From positions 2,294,001-2,358,000 of the forward strand of contig NZ_JARVHQ010000001.1 of assembly GCF_040459645.1 (NCBI RefSeq): a stretch of DNA of 64,000 bases, read 5' to 3'. This DNA comes from Bacillus cereus group sp. RP43 (GTDB taxonomy: Bacteria > Bacillota > Bacilli > Bacillales > Bacillaceae_G). This document shows positions 9,000 to 16,930 of the stretch, one piece after another. Made by a program: the position numbers and the translations under genes. The notes under the pieces were generated by a model. That model had not been told where the DNA came from. It searched no databases and saw nothing but the letters and a program-made list of their open reading frames with translations. The stretch's first letter is position 1, and the number at the start of each line of letters is the position of its first letter.

Positions 9000-9113
9000 T
9001 TTAAAATTCAGAAAAAATAAAATATAATAAAAGTACGAACTGGTTATGTCCAAACCAAATCTCCTGTTTTATGCCAATAAGCTGGGGGGCCGAGAAATCG
9101 GCCTCATTTTTTT
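9000..9113 (+). ncRNA. Predicted short terminated transcript (sRNA or leader)
   Basis: TTTAAA (9000-9005) and TATAAT (9023-9028) are spaced by 17 bp and would start RNA near 9035. A strong hairpin GGCCGA-GAAA-TCGGCC followed by seven T residues ends it at 9113, giving a product of about 80 nt with no open reading frame of note. It also contains GGTTATGTCCAAACC, which can fold as a small hairpin. It could be a stand-alone small RNA or an attenuator for the VOC gene at 9192. No known riboswitch consensus is recognised. Confidence 0.45.
9086..9113 (+). terminator. Strong intrinsic terminator, upstream of the VOC gene
   Basis: The stem GGCCGA/TCGGCC has a GAAA tetraloop and is followed by CTCATTTTTTT. 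It lies before, not after, the coding gene at 9192, suggesting attenuation or a separate short RNA. Confidence 0.8.
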
Positions 9114-9191
9114 GTGCTCGGCTCTATGAGGTACAAGGTTTTTAAAAACATTTGTCGAATTTTTAGAGGTGAAGGTAAAGGGGGAATAATT

Positions 9192-9575
9192 ATGAACTTA
9201 AAAATGAAATACATTATTTTATATGTAGAAAAGTTTGAACAATGTCTTCAGTTTTATAAAGAAATTTTAAAATTACCAATAAGAGCTGAACACGGTACAT
9301 ATATTGAATTTGAAACAGGAGCAACAATTTTAGCGATGAATACACGAGAGGATGTTAAGGCGTTAACGGGACTACCTCTTACAGAAGGTGTACTACAATC
9401 TTCTCATTTTGAGTTAGGGTTTGTTGTAGAAGATGTAAAGGGAACGATTGAGAAATTAAAAGAACAAGGGGTTAAAGTTCTAGTTGAGCCAATCGTAAAA
9501 CCGTGGGGACAAACAATTGCTTACATTGCCGATCCAGACGGTAATTATATTGAAATTTGTAGTTCATTAGAATAG
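9192..9575 (+). CDS. VOC (glyoxalase/bleomycin-resistance fold) protein
   Basis: A 127-residue vicinal-oxygen-chelate protein with two beta-alpha-beta-beta-beta modules. The first module opens MKYIILYVEKFEQCLQFYKE and the second ends IAYIADPDGNYIEICSS, the DPDGN loop being typical of the family. These proteins bind a divalent metal and act as glyoxalases, dioxygenases, isomerases or drug-binding proteins; which one cannot be decided here. The frame is open from 9114, but GGGGGA sits just before the ATG at 9192 and the fold starts there. It heads a run of four closely spaced plus-strand genes ending at 11317. Confidence 0.85.
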   Translation: MNLKMKYIILYVEKFEQCLQFYKEILKLPIRAEHGTYIEFETGATILAMNTREDVKALTGLPLTEGVLQSSHFELGFVVEDVKGTIEKLKEQGVKVLVEPIVKPWGQTIAYIADPDGNYIEICSSLE

Positions 9576-9590
9576 AAGGAGAAAAAGAGG

Positions 9591-10136
9591 ATGGGGTTTC
9601 CAAAATTAGAAACAGAACGTTTACTATTAAGAGAACTTACACTATTAGATGCAGAAGCGATGTTCCATTATTTTTCAAAAGAATCTGTTATTCGTTATTT
9701 CGGAATGGACTCTTTCGAAAATATTGAGCAAGCGAAAACGACTATTCAAACGTTTAGAAAGCGTAATGAAGAGGGAAATGTGTTTCGCTGGGGGATAGAG
9801 AAGAAAGGTACGGATCAATTAATCGGTACGTGTGGGTTTCATTTAATTAACAATCACCATAAACGAGCTGAAATTGGCTATGAGCTAGATGATACATATT
9901 GGGGACAAGGATACGCGACTGAAGCACTGCAAGCAATGCTAGCTTACGGATTTGAAACGTTGCACTTTATAAGAATTGCAGCTGTCGTATATATAGAAAA
10001 TGAAGCTTCCCGTAATTTATTAAAGAAAGTCGGGTTTCAAGAAGAAGGATTACTTCGAAAATATATGATTCAAAATGATGTTGCTCATGATACGGTCGTT
10101 TATTCATTATTAAAAGAAGATTGGAAAAAGCAATGA
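9591..10136 (+). CDS. GNAT acetyltransferase, RimJ/RimL-like
   Basis: A 181-residue GNAT-fold enzyme transferring acetyl from acetyl-CoA to an amine, often a ribosomal protein N-terminus in the RimJ/RimL branch. It shows the opening TERLLLRELTLLDAEAMF, the beta-strand IGYELDDTYWGQGYATEAL with the acetyl-CoA pyrophosphate loop, and the late motif NEASRNLLKKVGFQEEGLLR. AGGAG lies a suitable distance before the ATG. It overlaps the kinase gene by 4 nt, so the two are translationally coupled. The substrate is unknown. Confidence 0.88.
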   Translation: MGFPKLETERLLLRELTLLDAEAMFHYFSKESVIRYFGMDSFENIEQAKTTIQTFRKRNEEGNVFRWGIEKKGTDQLIGTCGFHLINNHHKRAEIGYELDDTYWGQGYATEALQAMLAYGFETLHFIRIAAVVYIENEASRNLLKKVGFQEEGLLRKYMIQNDVAHDTVVYSLLKEDWKKQ

Positions 10137-10714
10137 GCACAAATGATATAATGAAAGTTATTCAGGAACATAAAGATGAGCGATTTATAATCGGTATAGA
10201 CGGACTAAGTCGTTCGGGTAAAACAACATTGGTAAAAAAATTAGAAGAAAATATGAAACGAAGTGGAATCTCGTTTCATATTTTTCATATTGATGATCAC
10301 ATTACCGAGCGAAATAAGCGATATAATACTGGATTTGCAGAGTGGTATGAGTACTACAGCCTTCAGTGGGATATCGATCGGTTACTACGAAACCTTTTTC
10401 AAAAGTTACAAAGCGACATTGAATTAGAATTACCTTTTTATCATGATGAAACAGACTCATGTGAAATGAAAGAAATACAGCTTCCTTTAGTAGGTGTAAT
10501 AATTGTAGAAGGAGTTTTTCTTCAGCGAAAAGAATGGAGAGATTTCTTTCATTATATGGTGTATTTAGATTGTCCAAGAGAGACAAGATTTCTGCGAGAA
10601 AGCGAAGAGACACAAAAGAAACTTTCGAAGTTTCAAAATAGGTATTGGAAAGCAGAGGATTATTATTTGGAAATGGAATTGCCGAAGGATCGGGCAAATT
10701 TAGTCATACAATGA
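10133..10714 (+). CDS. P-loop kinase, uridine-kinase-like
   Basis: A 193-residue P-loop nucleoside or small-molecule kinase. Walker A is GIDGLSRSGKTTLVKKLEE near residue 26, followed by FHIDDHITERNKRY, where uridine kinases place the substrate aspartate, and VIIVEGVFLQRKEW, the family's Walker-B-like strand. It is related to uridine/cytidine kinase and phosphoribulokinase, but shorter. A TTG at 10121 would extend it; the ATG at 10133 overlaps the GNAT stop as ATGA and is preferred. The phosphoacceptor is not known. Confidence 0.8.
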   Translation: MSTNDIMKVIQEHKDERFIIGIDGLSRSGKTTLVKKLEENMKRSGISFHIFHIDDHITERNKRYNTGFAEWYEYYSLQWDIDRLLRNLFQKLQSDIELELPFYHDETDSCEMKEIQLPLVGVIIVEGVFLQRKEWRDFFHYMVYLDCPRETRFLRESEETQKKLSKFQNRYWKAEDYYLEMELPKDRANLVIQ

Positions 10715-10738
10715 TTGGAAAATAGAAAGGTGAATACA

Positions 10739-11317
10739 ATGAATATTTTATGGGACTTTGATGGTACGTTATTTGATACGTATCCTGCATATACAATGAT
10801 GCTATCTGAAATATTGGGTGATAGTGTAGATGAACAAGAAATATACAAAAACCTAAAAATATCATACTCTCATGCAATTCAGTATTATAATATTTCATGC
10901 GAACAGGAAGAAAAGATTAAAATTTTGAAGGGAAAATTCAATCCAAAAGATATGAAACCTTTTGCAGGTGTCGAAGAGATTTTGAAATATGCGGATAAAA
11001 ATGTGATTATGACCCATAAACATAGGGCGGGGGTTATGGGAATTTTAGAATATTACGGCTGGAACAAATACTTCGTAGACATGGTTACAATTGACGATGG
11101 TTTCCCCCGAAAACCGAACGCTTTATCTTATGATTATTTGCATAAAAAGCATAAGATTGATTTAGCTATTGGTGATAGAGAATTAGATTTATTACCTGCA
11201 AAAGAATTAGGTATTTCAACATGTATGTTTCAAGGGAATTGTGATGTAGCGGATTATTCTTTATCGCATTACGCGGAATTTTTTAAGGTAGTGATTGATA
11301 GAGAGGTTTCTTTATAA
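10739..11317 (+). CDS. HAD-superfamily hydrolase, phosphoglycolate-phosphatase-like
   Basis: A 192-residue HAD phosphatase. Motif I is WDFDGTLFDTYPA at residues 4-16 with both catalytic aspartates, motif II is the threonine in VIMTHKHRAG near 96, motif III the lysine in GFPRKPNA, and motif IV GDRELDLLPAKELGI. The cap lies between motifs I and II. The ATG at 10739 follows AAAGGTG; the frame is open from 10715. It is the last gene of the 9192-11317 cluster, before a shared terminator. The substrate is unassigned. Confidence 0.85.
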   Translation: MNILWDFDGTLFDTYPAYTMMLSEILGDSVDEQEIYKNLKISYSHAIQYYNISCEQEEKIKILKGKFNPKDMKPFAGVEEILKYADKNVIMTHKHRAGVMGILEYYGWNKYFVDMVTIDDGFPRKPNALSYDYLHKKHKIDLAIGDRELDLLPAKELGISTCMFQGNCDVADYSLSHYAEFFKVVIDREVSL

Positions 11318-11330
11318 AGTAAGTTTTTAT

Positions 11331-11373
11331 TAAAGACTGTATCTTTAAATTTAAAGGTACAGTCTTTAATTTT
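11331..11373. terminator. Bidirectional terminator
   Basis: TAAAGACTGTA pairs with TACAGTCTTTA, with an inner TTTAAA self-complementary loop and A/T runs outside. It lies between the HAD gene and the convergent gene ending at 11390. Confidence 0.8.
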
Positions 11374-11389
11374 TAGAGCAATTGTATTT

Positions 11390-12343
11390 TTATTTTCTAT
11401 ATACTTCAATACGTTCTTTCCCCCATGTATGCAACAAATTATCTATATTTACTAATTGCCATGGATTAAAGAATGATTGACCATCTTTATTAAAGAAATA
11501 GCCGTTTCCTAGATGAAAAGAAGCGTGTATAATTTTGTTATTTTCATTTTTCCACACAAGGATATCGCTAGGCAGTAAAGAATCGATAGAAACTGATTTC
11601 ACCCCATATCCTTTCATTATTAAACCTTTTAGAAAACTATTATCATGTACCCATTTCGTAATAACCCATTGCGCTTCAGATTTTTCGGTACAAATACTTG
11701 CTAAAGTAGCTGCAAGACAGTTTGCTCCGTTTGCAGTAGAAAAAGTATTAAAATACGGAGCAATATGGGGAAACTTTCCTTCAAACTTTTTGATTTGCTC
11801 TGCACTTAATGAAGTTTGACAAACAAATTGTGTCGTTAGTAAAAGTAGAAATTTATATTGAAATTCTTTATGTAAGTTATCCCATAGTGATTTTTGCATA
11901 CTTATATAGCGTTTTGAATCATTTTCAAACGAATAAAAAGATAAGAGTTCCAATATGGAAGTTTTAATTGAAGTAGATCGGATATCTTCCAATATTGATT
12001 CAATAATATCCCATTTATAAATAGAACCTCTGTTTACTTCAAGTTGAGTTTGGAATATGCTTTTACGTGTTTCTTTGTCCCATTGAGTAATCAAACTAGG
12101 GTTTGCTACACAAACGAATTGAATGTCTTTATGAATATTCCATACTTGATAGCTATTTCTACTATCAATATTGTTGAAGATGGAATGGTTAGAAAATTCT
12201 TCTTTAGACATAAGTAAAGTATTAGAATTGAAATGTTTTACTACAGTTCCGTACTTTGCAGGGAAAAAGAATAAATCATATTCAGGTAGAAATTGTTCAA
12301 TCCATTTATTTAGTATATTTATTTCTATTTGTATACTATTCAT
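11390..12343 (-). CDS. Unassigned protein with papain-like (NlpC/P60-type) C-terminal segment
   Basis: A 317-residue soluble protein with no signal peptide. Residues about 1-190 are helical and unrecognised. The C-terminal third has the order expected of an NlpC/P60-like cysteine peptidase fold: a cysteine after glycine in NGANCLAATLASIC (about residue 210), the strand SLLPSDILVWKNENNK, and a histidine in IIHASFHLGNGYFFNKDG (about 280), then WQLVNI. LPSDIL...H..HLGNGYFF resembles the GDLVFF...HVGIYLG pattern of P60 enzymes. The cytoplasmic location implied by the lack of a signal peptide argues against cell-wall lysis, so it could be a toxin-like, amidase-like or acyltransferase-like protein. 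GAGGTG precedes the ATG. It is monocistronic. The fold call is tentative. Confidence 0.6.
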   Translation of the reverse strand: MNSIQIEINILNKWIEQFLPEYDLFFFPAKYGTVVKHFNSNTLLMSKEEFSNHSIFNNIDSRNSYQVWNIHKDIQFVCVANPSLITQWDKETRKSIFQTQLEVNRGSIYKWDIIESILEDIRSTSIKTSILELLSFYSFENDSKRYISMQKSLWDNLHKEFQYKFLLLLTTQFVCQTSLSAEQIKKFEGKFPHIAPYFNTFSTANGANCLAATLASICTEKSEAQWVITKWVHDNSFLKGLIMKGYGVKSVSIDSLLPSDILVWKNENNKIIHASFHLGNGYFFNKDGQSFFNPWQLVNIDNLLHTWGKERIEVYRK

Positions 12344-12512
12344 TAAAAATCACCTCTAATCTAAATTCTATAATAGTACTTCAAATGCCTTTTTAATATA
12401 TAGAAAAAACGATGTTAATTATCATTGAATATGAAAATTTAGGGAATATTATTCAGTATTTGTAAGTAATCATGTTATTCTAATAATAGATTTCAATAAA
12501 GCGAGTGATAAC

Positions 12513-13247
12513 ATGAGTATTTTCATTTTAGAAGATGATGTCATACAAGCACAGCAAATGAAGCGGCTAGTTGAAGAGATTTGCGAGAAATATATGTTAC
12601 CTTTTGATTTTATAGAGGTGACTAGCAAAAGTGAAAACATCATTACTAACATTCCTAAGGCAAGGTATGTCCCAATCTATTTTTTAGATATAGAGATAAA
12701 AAGAGAAGAGCGTAAAGGTTTAAACGTGGCGCAAGAGATACGAAAGTATGATACGCAAGGAATTATTGTATTTGTAACGACACATTCTGAATTTGCACCT
12801 ATTTCATATCAATATATGGTATCAGCTTTAACTTTTATTGATAAAGGGTTGCCATACGAGGAAAGGCGTAAAGTTTTTGAACAATGTTTACTTCAATATG
12901 AAGTGCGTAATAAACACCTCATTCCATCCGATGATTTTATCATTGAAAATAGTAATGCGACTGTGCGGGTTCCTTTTCATGAAGTTGAATATGTTATGAC
13001 TGATGAACCGCATCGTTTAGCGTTAGTGACGTTAGATCGAATCGTTTATTTTTATGGAACATTAAAGGAGATTGAAATAATAGATGAACGCTTATTTCGT
13101 TGCCATCAATCATATATCGTGAATACGAAGCAAATGTCTTCTTATGATGCGAAGCAAAAAATGATAGTTTTAAAAAGCGGGAAACGTATTCCAGTATCAC
13201 GTCGTTTAGTGAGTAAAGTACGTAACATATTAAAGGGTGAGATATAA
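12513..13247 (+). CDS. LytTR-type response regulator, AgrA-like
   Basis: A 244-residue response regulator. The receiver domain (about 1-125) has the acidic pair EDD at residues 7-9 and the phospho-acceptor aspartate in YFLDIEI (about residue 58). The C-terminal LytTR DNA-binding domain (about 140-240) includes IENSNATVRVPFHEVEYV and RCHQSYIVNTKQM, the pattern shared with AgrA and ComE. It would bind paired direct repeats when phosphorylated. Its stop overlaps the start of the histidine kinase gene by one base, so the pair is one operon. No agrB or agrD gene is adjacent. Confidence 0.9.
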   Translation: MSIFILEDDVIQAQQMKRLVEEICEKYMLPFDFIEVTSKSENIITNIPKARYVPIYFLDIEIKREERKGLNVAQEIRKYDTQGIIVFVTTHSEFAPISYQYMVSALTFIDKGLPYEERRKVFEQCLLQYEVRNKHLIPSDDFIIENSNATVRVPFHEVEYVMTDEPHRLALVTLDRIVYFYGTLKEIEIIDERLFRCHQSYIVNTKQMSSYDAKQKMIVLKSGKRIPVSRRLVSKVRNILKGEI

Positions 13248-14563
13248 TGTATATTTATGATTTATTTGCAATACTGCTTACTAGTATGAGCCATACGTTT
13301 TTATACATTCAATTAATCCGGTACAACAGGTTGTCAGTTAGAATGTTAATAGCTTTAAGTGCAGTATTCATTATTTTACTTGCGATTGTTGTAACGGTAA
13401 CGAGATATCCAGAGTTGAATAGTACCATTGTGTTATTTTTAATAAGCTTAGGATTAATGCAAAATGAATTGAAATTGAAGCATAATTTATATTTTGCACT
13501 AGTGAGCATGGTGATTATAACGTTAGTGAAAATGTTGCTATTTGATTTAGGAATGAAAATCTTTATGTTAACGCCATTCAATTTATATTTATGGACAGGT
13601 AGCATGATTCATCTTATCGTATCGACACTTACTTTTATCGGTATTTTAGTAGCTCGCAAAAGAATTCAAAAAATTGCTCAATATATAGTAGGTAGTCCGT
13701 TATACTATGTAACTTATATATTATTAATTGTCGGATTTGTTATTGAACTAATTTTAACTCGGCCATCTACTGAGTTTTTAGCAAAGCTAAATCAACAATA
13801 CAGTGATGTAAGTTATATTTCAGCGATTATTGTATTTTTATTATTAGTCATCATAGTACTTATAAGTTCACACTTATCGAAAGCAAAGTTACAAGAAGAG
13901 CATGAAAAACGCTTAGATAAAGAGTTATTAGATTATGTGGAGAAATTAGAGGATATGCATGACGAGCTTGCTAGTTTCCGTCATGATTATATGAATGTAT
14001 TACTATCGTTAGAAGAGGGGATACGTACAAAAAATGTGAAAGAAATTGAGCAAGTGTACTATGACGTTATAGCTCCTACGTTAAAAACAATAAATGATCA
14101 TGAACTTGATATTGCGAAATTATCTCGCGTACATATTCCTGAAGTGAGAAGTGTATTAAGGGCGAAAGTTGGCACTGCCCAGCACCAACAAATAAAAGTA
14201 ATGCTCGATATACCAGAGAACATTGAAAGGGTTTCAATGACGATTATTTCATTTATCCGCATCATTTCAGTTTTAGTAGACAATGCAATTGAAGAAGCAA
14301 TGCATAGTGAGGAAAAGATATTGCAAATCGCATTCTTTGAAATGGATTCACGACAATATTTTATTGTGCGTAATAGTTCAAAGAGTGAAGCGATTGATTT
14401 ACAAAAAATTTATGAGAAAAACCATTCAAGTAAAGAAGGAGCTCGAGGATACGGGCTATTCTCATTAAAACGTATCATGAATAAAACAAATAACGCGACG
14501 TTAGAAACAACTTATGTAAGTCCTTATTTCACGCAAACATTCATATTAAAAGAGATGAAATGA
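13247..14563 (+). CDS. AgrC/GHKL-type sensor histidine kinase
   Basis: A 438-residue membrane sensor. Six to seven hydrophobic segments fill residues 1-205, followed by a coiled linker and the kinase core. The phospho-histidine box is ELASFRHDYMNVL (about residue 245), the N box LVDNAIEEA, and the ATP-lid glycines GARGYGLFSLKRI, all of the HPK10/AgrC branch rather than the HisKA type. Such kinases usually read peptide pheromones or envelope signals. It pairs with the LytTR regulator immediately upstream. Its ligand is not evident; a 28-codon frame lies right after it. Confidence 0.9.
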   Translation: MYIYDLFAILLTSMSHTFLYIQLIRYNRLSVRMLIALSAVFIILLAIVVTVTRYPELNSTIVLFLISLGLMQNELKLKHNLYFALVSMVIITLVKMLLFDLGMKIFMLTPFNLYLWTGSMIHLIVSTLTFIGILVARKRIQKIAQYIVGSPLYYVTYILLIVGFVIELILTRPSTEFLAKLNQQYSDVSYISAIIVFLLLVIIVLISSHLSKAKLQEEHEKRLDKELLDYVEKLEDMHDELASFRHDYMNVLLSLEEGIRTKNVKEIEQVYYDVIAPTLKTINDHELDIAKLSRVHIPEVRSVLRAKVGTAQHQQIKVMLDIPENIERVSMTIISFIRIISVLVDNAIEEAMHSEEKILQIAFFEMDSRQYFIVRNSSKSEAIDLQKIYEKNHSSKEGARGYGLFSLKRIMNKTNNATLETTYVSPYFTQTFILKEMK

Positions 14564-14569
14564 CCATCT

Positions 14570-14656
14570 ATGATTAAAATGAAACCGAATAGGAAAGAAC
14601 TACATACTTTCTTCACTCGTTTTTATACACTTCAAGTAAGAGGTGAAGCGAGATGA
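14570..14656 (+). CDS. Candidate 28-residue peptide gene
   Basis: ATG at 14570 opens a 28-codon frame ending in a TGA that overlaps the ATG of the next gene (ATGA). The peptide is basic and aromatic (it starts MIKMKPNRKELHTFF). There is no clear ribosome site: AGAGATGAAATG of the kinase end is the only purine stretch, so expression would depend on re-initiation. It has no leader-like hydrophobic core. It may be a real coupled small gene or chance. Confidence 0.3.
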   Translation: MIKMKPNRKELHTFFTRFYTLQVRGEAR

Positions 14657-15336
14657 ATGGTCTTATTTTTACAGCAATGATTAGCTTTGGTTTACCGCTT
14701 GTTGCACTTTTATATGCTTTTTGGAAGAAACGCTATATTCCATATATGTTAGGTGTATTGGCTTTTGTTGTATCACAAATATTGATTCGCATACCAATAC
14801 TGAATTATGTAAATGGAACTAGCACAAATTTTCAAATGTTTTCTGTTATGCAGCCTGTACTATTTGTACTTTTGCTTAGTTTATCAGCTGGTATTTTTGA
14901 AGAGATAGCTCGTTTTATTGCAATGCGTTATTTTATGAAGCAACGAGATTGGCAGTCTGGTTTTTTATTTGGAGCAGGGCATGGTGGTATTGAGGCGGTG
15001 TTGATAGTTGGTATGCCGGTAATATCCCTATTATTGTCACAAACAGTCATTCAAAATGGTGACAGTTACTATTTTGGCGGTATTGAGCGCATCTTCGCGA
15101 TGGTATTGCATATTGGGCTTTCCTTCATTGTATTGCAAGCTGTCGTCCAAAAGAAATTTCGTTATGTTGTATATGCAATTCTCATCCATGGGACTGTAAA
15201 TGCAATAGCTGGTATTATATTGCAATATGTACCAGGGAAAAGCGGGATCATTATGTCAGAAGTTTCAATAGCAATTTGTGCTTTACTCGTTTTTAGTTAT
15301 AGTTTCATTTTAAAAAGAAAGGGTGTATTAAAATGA
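14653..15336 (+). CDS. YhfC-type putative intramembrane metalloprotease (CPBP-like)
   Basis: A 227-residue protein with about seven membrane helices. It carries the glutamate motif GIFEEIARFIAMRY (about 77-90), FGAGHGGIEAV (about 109-119), a histidine in VLHIGLSF and a second in LIHGTVNA, the arrangement of the YhfC/CPBP (Abi, type II CAAX protease) superfamily. In related Gram-positive loci such proteins process or confer immunity to peptides; that role is inferred. GAGGTG lies 7 nt before the ATG. It overlaps the following lipoprotein gene by 4 nt and follows the AgrA/AgrC-like pair, suggesting one functional unit. Confidence 0.82.
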   Translation: MNGLIFTAMISFGLPLVALLYAFWKKRYIPYMLGVLAFVVSQILIRIPILNYVNGTSTNFQMFSVMQPVLFVLLLSLSAGIFEEIARFIAMRYFMKQRDWQSGFLFGAGHGGIEAVLIVGMPVISLLLSQTVIQNGDSYYFGGIERIFAMVLHIGLSFIVLQAVVQKKFRYVVYAILIHGTVNAIAGIILQYVPGKSGIIMSEVSIAICALLVFSYSFILKRKGVLK

Positions 15337-15719
15337 GAAGAATGTTACTAATTATTATAAGTGCTATCGCGGCGTTCGCACTTGCAGCATGTACCGGTAA
15401 TAAAGTAGATGAAAGTACATCAAAAAACTTTATTCCGAAGGCGGAAGAAATTGTATCACTATTAAATGAAGCAAATTATAAAGAAGTACACGAAAAATTT
15501 GATAGTAAAATGAAAGCTGCATTGCCAGAAGAAAAGATGAAAGATCTTACACCTGTAATTGAGAAAGCTGGTACGTTCGAAAAAATTGAAAAACAATCGA
15601 TTGAAGAAAAAGATGGTTTATATACTGTTATTCTTGTAGCGAAATATAGTAAAGAACAACGGACATTTATTATAACTTATAATGATAAAGAAGAAATAGC
15701 AGGTTTAGTTATTAAATAA
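15333..15719 (+). CDS. DUF3887-type lipoprotein
   Basis: A 128-residue secreted lipoprotein. The signal peptide is followed by the lipobox LAAC with the modified cysteine at residue 20. The mature part carries a DUF3887-like alpha/beta fold (LLNEANYKEVHEKFDSKMK; TVILVAKYSKEQRTFII). DUF3887 domains are small NTF2-like folds often found on surface hydrolases and lipoproteins; no catalytic residues are evident. It is translationally coupled (ATGA) to the YhfC-like gene. It is the last gene of the two-component locus and ends at a strong terminator. Confidence 0.82.
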   Translation: MRRMLLIIISAIAAFALAACTGNKVDESTSKNFIPKAEEIVSLLNEANYKEVHEKFDSKMKAALPEEKMKDLTPVIEKAGTFEKIEKQSIEEKDGLYTVILVAKYSKEQRTFIITYNDKEEIAGLVIK

Positions 15720-15724
15720 AAAGC

Positions 15725-15757
15725 AGATACAGTGGGAATTTCCGCTGTATCTTTTTT
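15725..15757 (+). terminator. Terminator of the two-component/YhfC operon
   Basis: AGATACAG and CTGTATCT pair, extended inward by TGG/CCG-type pairs, and are followed by TTTTTT. Confidence 0.85.
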
Positions 15758-15824
15758 GCTTTAACCAAATTATGGTTATTTGTGCTAATATGAACTCATA
15801 GCTATAGAGAAGGGGTGGGTTAGT

Positions 15825-16136
15825 ATGAAAACTGAAATAGTTCCTAAAAAGAAGTACAGTATAATAAGCTATATATCTTTACTCATCGGCATTTTATGTT
15901 TTCTGTTCGTTTTTATTACACCGACAAGGATAGCGAATGCAGGTAATATAGTGGGAGATTATATTACAATTGCTCTGACAGGCATAGGTATCATACTTTC
16001 AATAATCACAATGACGAAAAAAACTGAGAAGAAGGGGCTTGCTATTATTTCATTAATACTGTCCTCATCATTTGTTATATTTTGGATAATCGCAATTATT
16101 TTAGTATTGACTGGTCAAGTTAGCTTTGCACCGTAA
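15825..16136 (+). CDS. Small three-helix membrane protein
   Basis: A 103-residue integral membrane protein with helices at about 12-31, 44-61 and 70-97, separated by a short polar loop and a KKTEKKG loop. It resembles small DUF4190-like envelope proteins in layout, but no diagnostic motif is seen. It starts at ATG after AAGGGGTGG and ends just before a bidirectional terminator. The function is unknown. Confidence 0.7.
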   Translation: MKTEIVPKKKYSIISYISLLIGILCFLFVFITPTRIANAGNIVGDYITIALTGIGIILSIITMTKKTEKKGLAIISLILSSSFVIFWIIAIILVLTGQVSFAP

Positions 16137-16141
16137 TGAGC

Positions 16142-16181
16142 AATAAAAAGAGTCCTTCATTAATAGAAGGACTCTTTTTAT
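16142..16181. terminator. Bidirectional terminator
   Basis: AAAAAGAGTCCTTC and GAAGGACTCTTTTT form a 14-bp stem between convergent genes. The right arm overlaps the stop region of the HTH gene at 16178. Confidence 0.85.
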
Positions 16182-16393
16182 TCGGTATCTTCAGGTTGAT
16201 ATTCTAAAATATCCCCAGGTTGGCATTCTAATGCTTTACAAATAGCATCTAAAGTTGTAATTCTAATTGCTTTTGCTTTTCCATTTTTTAATATAGAAAG
16301 GTTAGCCATTGTAATTCCAACCTTCTCTGAAAGTTCAGTTACGCTCATTTTTCTTTTCGCTAGCATTACATCAATATTCACGATAATTGCCAT
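16178..16393 (-). CDS. XRE-family HTH regulator (YozG-like)
   Basis: A 71-residue single-domain Cro/CI-type DNA-binding protein. The HTH is SVTELSEKVGITMANLSILK (about 17-36), followed by the DAICKALECQPGDILEY ending common to small regulators that sit beside DUF2975 genes. The ATG at 16393 has GAGGTG 6 nt upstream; a GTG at 16402 is possible. It lies 10 bp behind the DUF2975 gene on the same strand. By analogy with such pairs, it probably represses its own operon. Confidence 0.88.
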   Translation of the reverse strand: MAIIVNIDVMLAKRKMSVTELSEKVGITMANLSILKNGKAKAIRITTLDAICKALECQPGDILEYQPEDTE

Positions 16394-16403
16394 GTTATTC
16401 ACC

Positions 16404-16886
16404 TCAGACCGTTAAATCATTTTCTGATTTTATATCTATCGCATCTTTTAGAAGTCTTTGGAGAACGGCAGCAAAGACTGCGATAACCATTGAAGCAAAG
16501 ATTAGGAGCATGCCAAGTATAATAATACCAGGTGCATCATCTCTTTCCGCCACAAGATAGAAGAGTGGCATACCTACCACATATAAAATACTGATTGTTA
16601 CTGCGCAGTTTTTTATCTTTTTTAAAGCTCTAACAGATAATTTCGAGAAAGCGTTACCCTTGTCAATGAAGCTTACAAGTTTAAAAGCTTGATACAGAGC
16701 GAAATAAAAAGGTACCACCGTTGCATACAGATTGATTAAAATAAGATATTTTATATATGCAATATCGGGATACAATTCCGCTGCATAATTCCCTATGTTA
16801 GGAACTAAAAATATACACAAAGCAAGAACAGGGATTCCAATCAGAATAATAGCTGTCTTTAAAAAGAGTGTTGATCCTTGTTTCAT
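16404..16886 (-). CDS. DUF2975 membrane protein
   Basis: A 160-residue protein with four membrane helices (about 8-30, 48-70, 92-112, 120-145). The loop FIDKGNAFSKLSVRALKKIK is the DUF2975 hallmark. The ATG at 16886 follows GAGGTG at 6 nt, while the frame stays open to 16946. Its function is not established; the family is nearly always encoded with a small XRE regulator, as here. Possible control elements are TATAAT/TTTACT at 16960-16989 and a palindrome at 16931. Confidence 0.85.
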   Translation of the reverse strand: MKQGSTLFLKTAIILIGIPVLALCIFLVPNIGNYAAELYPDIAYIKYLILINLYATVVPFYFALYQAFKLVSFIDKGNAFSKLSVRALKKIKNCAVTISILYVVGMPLFYLVAERDDAPGIIILGMLLIFASMVIAVFAAVLQRLLKDAIDIKSENDLTV

Positions 16887-16930
16887 ATAAAGCACCTCAT
16901 TTATTAATTGTCTATTTAATCTAACATGAA

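Noticed and set aside
12994..13605. Minus-strand frames beneath the LytTR regulator and kinase
   Set aside because: They are shadows of strongly supported plus-strand genes, with no start signals or domains.
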